DNA of 64,000 bases from Variovorax sp. (GTDB taxonomy: Bacteria > Pseudomonadota > Gammaproteobacteria > Burkholderiales > Burkholderiaceae_C), in NCBI GenBank assembly GCA_004210915.1, contig SEGS01000008.1, positions 62,001 to 126,000 of the forward strand, written 5' to 3'. The notes beneath the pieces were generated by a model, which did not search any database, had not been told where the DNA came from, and worked only from the letters and a program-made list of their open reading frames with translations. Below, in pieces: positions 60,769 to 64,000 of this stretch; the stretch's first letter is position 1; every line of letters begins with the position of its first letter. The position numbers and the translations under genes were made by a program.

Positions 60769-60801
60769 GGGCGCGATGACGGCGGTGCGCCGTCGCCTGC
60801 G

Positions 60802-62208
60802 TCAACGTGCGGGTAGTGCCGGAGTGGTGGCAGCGCCGGGAGCGCCAGGCATCGGCGTCACAGCCGCCGCGGTGCCCGCATTCGCCAGCGTGGCGTTGAC
60901 CGCCAGCAAGTCGCCCGCGCTCAGCGTGCCGTTCGCCTGCCGCAGTTTCAGGTTTCCCAGCAGCACGTTGTAGCGCGCCTGCGCCAGATCGCGTTTGGTC
61001 TGGAACAACTGGCTCTGCGCATTCAGCACATCGATGTTGATGCGCACGCCGACCTGATAGCCGAGGCGGTTGGCGTCGAGCGCGCTCTGGCTAGACGCCT
61101 CGGCCGCCTCCAGCGCCCTGACCTGGCCCGCACCCGACACCAGGCCCAGGTAGGCCGCGCGCGTGGCTTGCGTCACGCTGCGGCGCGTCGATTCCAGCAC
61201 CTGGCGGGACTGCTCTTCGAGCGACAGGGTTTCGCGCACGCGGTTCTGCGTGGCGTAGCCGGCGAACAGCGGCAGGTTGAACACCACACCGATGCTCGCC
61301 GCGTTCACGCGCGACTTGCCCGCGCTCACGCTCGTGCCCTGCGGGTTGTTCGTGATGTTGTAGCCCAGCTGCGCGTCGAGCGTGGGCTTGTGCCCGGCTT
61401 CGGCGCGTTGCACTTCGAGCGCGGCCACGTCCAGACCCAATTGCGCCTGCCGGATCGCCGGATGCGTGGCTTCGGCCTGCGCCAGCCAGGCGCTGACATC
61501 GGCCGGCGCCACGGTGGGCAGCAGCACCGGCACGGCGAGTGGCAGCGGCACAGTGTTGGCACGCCCGACCAGTTGGTCGAGCACGATCTTGCGCACCTGC
61601 AGGTCGTTGTTGGCGGCGATTTCCTGCGCCACCACCAGGTCGTAGCGCGCCTGCGCCTCGCGCGAGTCGGTGATGGTCGAGGTGCCGACTTCGAAGTTGC
61701 GCTTGGCAAAAGCCAGCTGTTCGTCGACGGCTGCCTTCTGGGCGCGCACGAGCGTCAGGTTGTCCTGGCTGGCCAGCACGTCGAAGTAGGCCTGGCTCAC
61801 GCGCACCAGCAGCTCCTGCTCGGCAGTCTGCAGCACCGTCTCGGCAATCTCGGCCTGGCGCTTGCCCTGCTCGTACAGGGCCCAGTTGGCGGGCCGGTAC
61901 AGCGGTTGCACGGCGTTGATGCCGGCGTTCTGCGTGTTGAGGCCGCGCGCCTGGTCGCCCAGCGGCGTGGACACGTCGAGCTCGGTGCGCGACGCGCCGG
62001 CCGAGAGGCCGACCGACGGCAGGATGCCGGCCTTGGCCTGCGCCGCGCGCGCCAGGGTGGCCTCGTACTGCGCGCGGGCCCCTTGCCAGGTGGCATCGTA
62101 GACGCGTGCGGACTCGTACAGCGTGACCAGGCTCTGGCCCTGCGCAGGCAGGGTGAACGCCACCAGGAGCGCGGCGAACAGGGGCGAGGGCCCGAACCGG
62201 AAACGCAT
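60802..62208 (-). CDS. TolC-family outer-membrane efflux protein
   Basis: Outer-membrane channel of 468 residues with a signal peptide (SPLFAALLVAFTLPAQG, cleavage near residue 25). Two repeated long-helix units follow with the family regions ARAQYEATLARAAQAKAGILP and the NVLLGNLKLRQANGTLS end. The C-terminal tail is Ala/Pro-rich. It would work with an RND or ABC pump and a periplasmic adaptor; a partial RND gene lies 1.1 kb away on the same strand. ATG 62208 starts the signal peptide. The rhodanese gene is 17 bases upstream. Confidence 0.93.
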   Translation of the reverse strand: MRFRFGPSPLFAALLVAFTLPAQGQSLVTLYESARVYDATWQGARAQYEATLARAAQAKAGILPSVGLSAGASRTELDVSTPLGDQARGLNTQNAGINAVQPLYRPANWALYEQGKRQAEIAETVLQTAEQELLVRVSQAYFDVLASQDNLTLVRAQKAAVDEQLAFAKRNFEVGTSTITDSREAQARYDLVVAQEIAANNDLQVRKIVLDQLVGRANTVPLPLAVPVLLPTVAPADVSAWLAQAEATHPAIRQAQLGLDVAALEVQRAEAGHKPTLDAQLGYNITNNPQGTSVSAGKSRVNAASIGVVFNLPLFAGYATQNRVRETLSLEEQSRQVLESTRRSVTQATRAAYLGLVSGAGQVRALEAAEASSQSALDANRLGYQVGVRINIDVLNAQSQLFQTKRDLAQARYNVLLGNLKLRQANGTLSAGDLLAVNATLANAGTAAAVTPMPGAPGAATTPALPAR

Positions 62209-62225
62209 GGAAGTCCTTCGGAAAA

Positions 62226-62564
62226 TCAATAGCGCGGCACGGCGGGATCGTGCTGCGCGGACCAGGCGTCGATGCCGCCGGCCACGTTGGCCAGGGTGGC
62301 AAAGCCGTTCTGGTCGAGGAAGGCGGCCACCCGCTGGCTGCGCGCCCCGTGATGGCACAGGCAGGCAATGGGCTGGTCGGCATCGAGCTCGGCCAGACGC
62401 GCCGGGATCTCGTTCATGGGAATCGCCACCAGCGTGAAGCCTTGCGGCACGACGCTCGCGGTTTGCAGCTCCCAGGGCTCGCGCACGTCGAGCACCACGG
62501 GCGATGCATCGGCGTGCTGCGCAAACCAGGCGGCAAGATCGGCAGGGCGGACTTGATCGATCAT
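62226..62564 (-). CDS. Rhodanese-like sulfurtransferase
   Basis: A single rhodanese domain of 112 residues with the active-site cysteine Cys70 in ACLCHHGARSQ and the opening VVLDVREPWE. The short active-site loop is like that of GlpE-type or phosphatase-like members; transfer of sulfur from thiosulfate is expected but unproven. It lies 28 bases after the methyltransferase gene and 17 bases before the TolC-like gene, and is probably in their transcript. Order methyltransferase–rhodanese–tolC is, as I recall, common in Burkholderiales. Confidence 0.9.
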   Translation of the reverse strand: MIDQVRPADLAAWFAQHADASPVVLDVREPWELQTASVVPQGFTLVAIPMNEIPARLAELDADQPIACLCHHGARSQRVAAFLDQNGFATLANVAGGIDAWSAQHDPAVPRY

Positions 62565-62592
62565 GGTGTTCGTCGTGTGAGGGGCCGTGGGC

Positions 62593-63276
62593 TCAGAAGC
62601 TGAAGCGCGAAGGCTCGACGAAGCTCAGGAGGCGCGGCGCCACCGTGTCCCAGGGCTGCGCGGTGTCCCACTGGCCTTCGCTCACCCGGGTGATGACGGT
62701 GCTGCGCATCATCGGCTCGTCGCCCACGATGGCGGACAGGCGGCCACCGACCTTGAGCGAGCCCAGCAGGTTCTGCGGCACTTTGGCCACCGAGCCGCTC
62801 AGCACGATCACGTCGAAGCTCGGGCCGCTGGGCAGCGGTCTGGCGCCGTCGGCATGGCGCACCTCGACGTTGGTTACGCCGTTGCGGCGCAGCGTCTCCG
62901 CGGCGCGCTCGGCCAGCACCGGGTTGATTTCCAGGGTCAGCACCTGGGCGGCGCGGTTGGCCAGCAGGGCGGCCATGAAGCCCGAGCCCGTGCCCACTTC
63001 GAGCACCGACTCGTGCTTCTGCACGTTGAGGTCCTGCAGCGTGCGCGCCTCGACGCGCGGCGACAACATGATCTCGCCCGGCACGCTGCCGTCGCCGAGC
63101 GGCAGTTCCATGTCGAAGAAGGCCATGCTGCGGTGCGCTTGCGGCACGTAGTCCTCGCGCCGGATCTCGGCCAGCAGCGCAAGCACGTCCGGATCGTGCA
63201 CGTCCCAGGGGCGGATCTGCTGCTCGATCATGTTGAAGCGCAACTGCGCCAGCGGGGTCGGGGTGGTGGGGTTCAC
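62593..63276 (-). CDS. Protein-L-isoaspartate O-methyltransferase family protein
   Basis: SAM-dependent methyltransferase of 227 residues that in the Pcm family repairs isoaspartyl residues. Motif I is SVLEVGTGSGFMAAL near 92-106, and the N-terminal region MIEQQIRPWDVHD plus the VPQAHRSMAFFD stretch match this branch. The classical Pcm pocket region differs somewhat from E. coli Pcm, so the exact activity is less certain than the fold. The start is GTG 63276, chosen because GGAG lies 8 bases upstream and the preceding residues are not family-like. Confidence 0.85.
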   Translation of the reverse strand: MNPTTPTPLAQLRFNMIEQQIRPWDVHDPDVLALLAEIRREDYVPQAHRSMAFFDMELPLGDGSVPGEIMLSPRVEARTLQDLNVQKHESVLEVGTGSGFMAALLANRAAQVLTLEINPVLAERAAETLRRNGVTNVEVRHADGARPLPSGPSFDVIVLSGSVAKVPQNLLGSLKVGGRLSAIVGDEPMMRSTVITRVSEGQWDTAQPWDTVAPRLLSFVEPSRFSF

Positions 63277-63322
63277 GGTCTTTTCTCCGGGGAGAGGGAA
63301 GGGGTCAGACAAACGTTCAATT

Positions 63323-64000
63323 TTAGGTGGCGTGATCGGTGCGGCTGGCCTGGGGCGGGACGGCACCGCGCCAGCGGCGCCCGGCCCAGCGGGCCAGGTC
63401 GTCCATGTAGCAATAGACGACCGGCACCACCACCAGCGTGAGCAGCGACGAGGTGATCACGCCGCCGATCACGGCCTGGCCCATCGGCGCGCGCTGTTCC
63501 GAGCCTTCGCTGAGCGCAAAGGCCAGCGGCACCATGCCGAAGATCATCGCCAGCGTGGTCATCAGGATCGGCCGCAGCCGCACGCGCGCCGCCAGCAGCA
63601 GCGCGTCGGCGCGGGGCAGGCCGGGCGTGACGCTGCCGTCCTCGGCCACCACCGGCGCGCGGGCGCGGATCGCGAAATCGACCAGCAGGATCGCGTTCTT
63701 GGTGACCAGGCCCATCAGCATCACGATGCCGATGACCGAGAACATCGAGAGCGTGGAGCCGAAGCCCAGCAGCGCCAGTACCACGCCGATCAGCGTGAGC
63801 GGCAGCGCCGTCATCAGCGCCAGCGGCTGCAGGAAGCTCTTGAACTGGCTCGCGAGGATCATGTAGATGAAGATGACCGCGAGCACCAGTGCCGAGATCG
63901 CATAGCCGAAGGACTCCTGCATGCTCTTGGTCGAGCCGCTGAACTGGTAGCTGTAGCCCGGTGGGAAAGCGATGCCGGCGAGCGCGCTGCGGATGTCGGC
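63323..64000 (-). CDS. RND-family efflux pump permease, C-terminal part (cut by window edge)
   Basis: The last 225 residues of an AcrB/MdtB-type inner-membrane pump; the frame is open to the right edge, so about four fifths of the protein lies outside. Visible are the transmembrane run with YMILASQFKSFLQPLALM, the LMGLVTKNAILLVDFA segment with charged loop, and the late RLRPILMTTLAMIFGMVPLA motif typical of the hydrophobe/amphiphile exporter group. The end is a short Arg/Ala-rich tail. A TolC-like channel is encoded downstream, which may be its partner. The adaptor gene is presumably upstream beyond the edge. Confidence 0.93.
   Translation of the reverse strand, partial: ADIRSALAGIAFPPGYSYQFSGSTKSMQESFGYAISALVLAVIFIYMILASQFKSFLQPLALMTALPLTLIGVVLALLGFGSTLSMFSVIGIVMLMGLVTKNAILLVDFAIRARAPVVAEDGSVTPGLPRADALLLAARVRLRPILMTTLAMIFGMVPLAFALSEGSEQRAPMGQAVIGGVITSSLLTLVVVPVVYCYMDDLARWAGRRWRGAVPPQASRTDHAT

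Overview
The window reads as chromosome of a high-GC, Gram-negative betaproteobacterium. The best guess is a Comamonadaceae member close to Variovorax. This is inferred from the gene order folC–SPOR protein–cvpA–purF–metZ–gltX, the number of Liv-type and tripartite tricarboxylate transporters, the KDO transferase and TolC/RND genes of an outer membrane, and recalled similarity of several small proteins to Variovorax. I see no prophage, CRISPR array, insertion sequence or plasmid function. Coding density is very high, and most neighbouring genes on the same strand overlap by 4 bases or lie within 50 bases.

Positions 1–12422 (minus strand) hold one long catabolic operon that continues past the left edge. 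In transcription order it encodes a complete Liv-type ABC importer (two permeases, two ATPases, binding protein), a class III CoA-transferase, a MaoC hydratase, an enoyl-CoA hydratase, a GH88/GH105 unsaturated-uronyl hydrolase, an acyl-CoA ligase and a fused indolepyruvate:ferredoxin oxidoreductase. A TetR regulator is transcribed divergently. The logic is import of a carboxylate, CoA activation, hydration, and oxidative decarboxylation of a 2-oxo acid. The substrate is not evident, and the glycoside hydrolase is out of place. This is the most likely new system in the window.

Positions 13250–18883 hold tRNA-Thr, fructose-1,6-bisphosphatase, aminopeptidase N, a HAD phosphatase and prfB with its programmed +1 frameshift. 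Positions 18988–25055 form a signalling operon: a CHASE3–GAF–kinase–triple-receiver hybrid, CheR, a receiver-less CheB and a receiver–kinase protein. Then come an alpha/beta hydrolase, an FbpABC-like three-gene importer (26242–30376) and an aldo/keto reductase. A hairpin repeat of about 250 bp (31489–31739) fills the next gap.

Positions 31762–45344 are mainly housekeeping: YbaK, PlsY, RidA, a retropepsin-like protease, YajQ, MurB, ArgG, PpnP, an Spx/ArsC-like protein, FolC, a SPOR protein, CvpA, PurF, MetZ and GltX. Two tRNA genes (Ala-GGC, Asp-GTC) and a palindromic terminator follow.

Positions 45742–50752 carry an OmpR-type two-component system next to two divergent TctB genes and tctA, with no TctC gene nearby. 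Positions 50825–54858 hold a small secreted protein, a pair of c-type cytochromes and a divergent MocR-type regulator. Positions 54844–57892 hold a DMT exporter, Ogt and an Ada–AlkA fusion, an alkylation-repair operon. The right end has phosphomannomutase/phosphoglucomutase, KDO transferase, a TolC-like channel, a rhodanese, an isoaspartyl methyltransferase homologue and the C-terminal part of an RND pump cut by the window edge.
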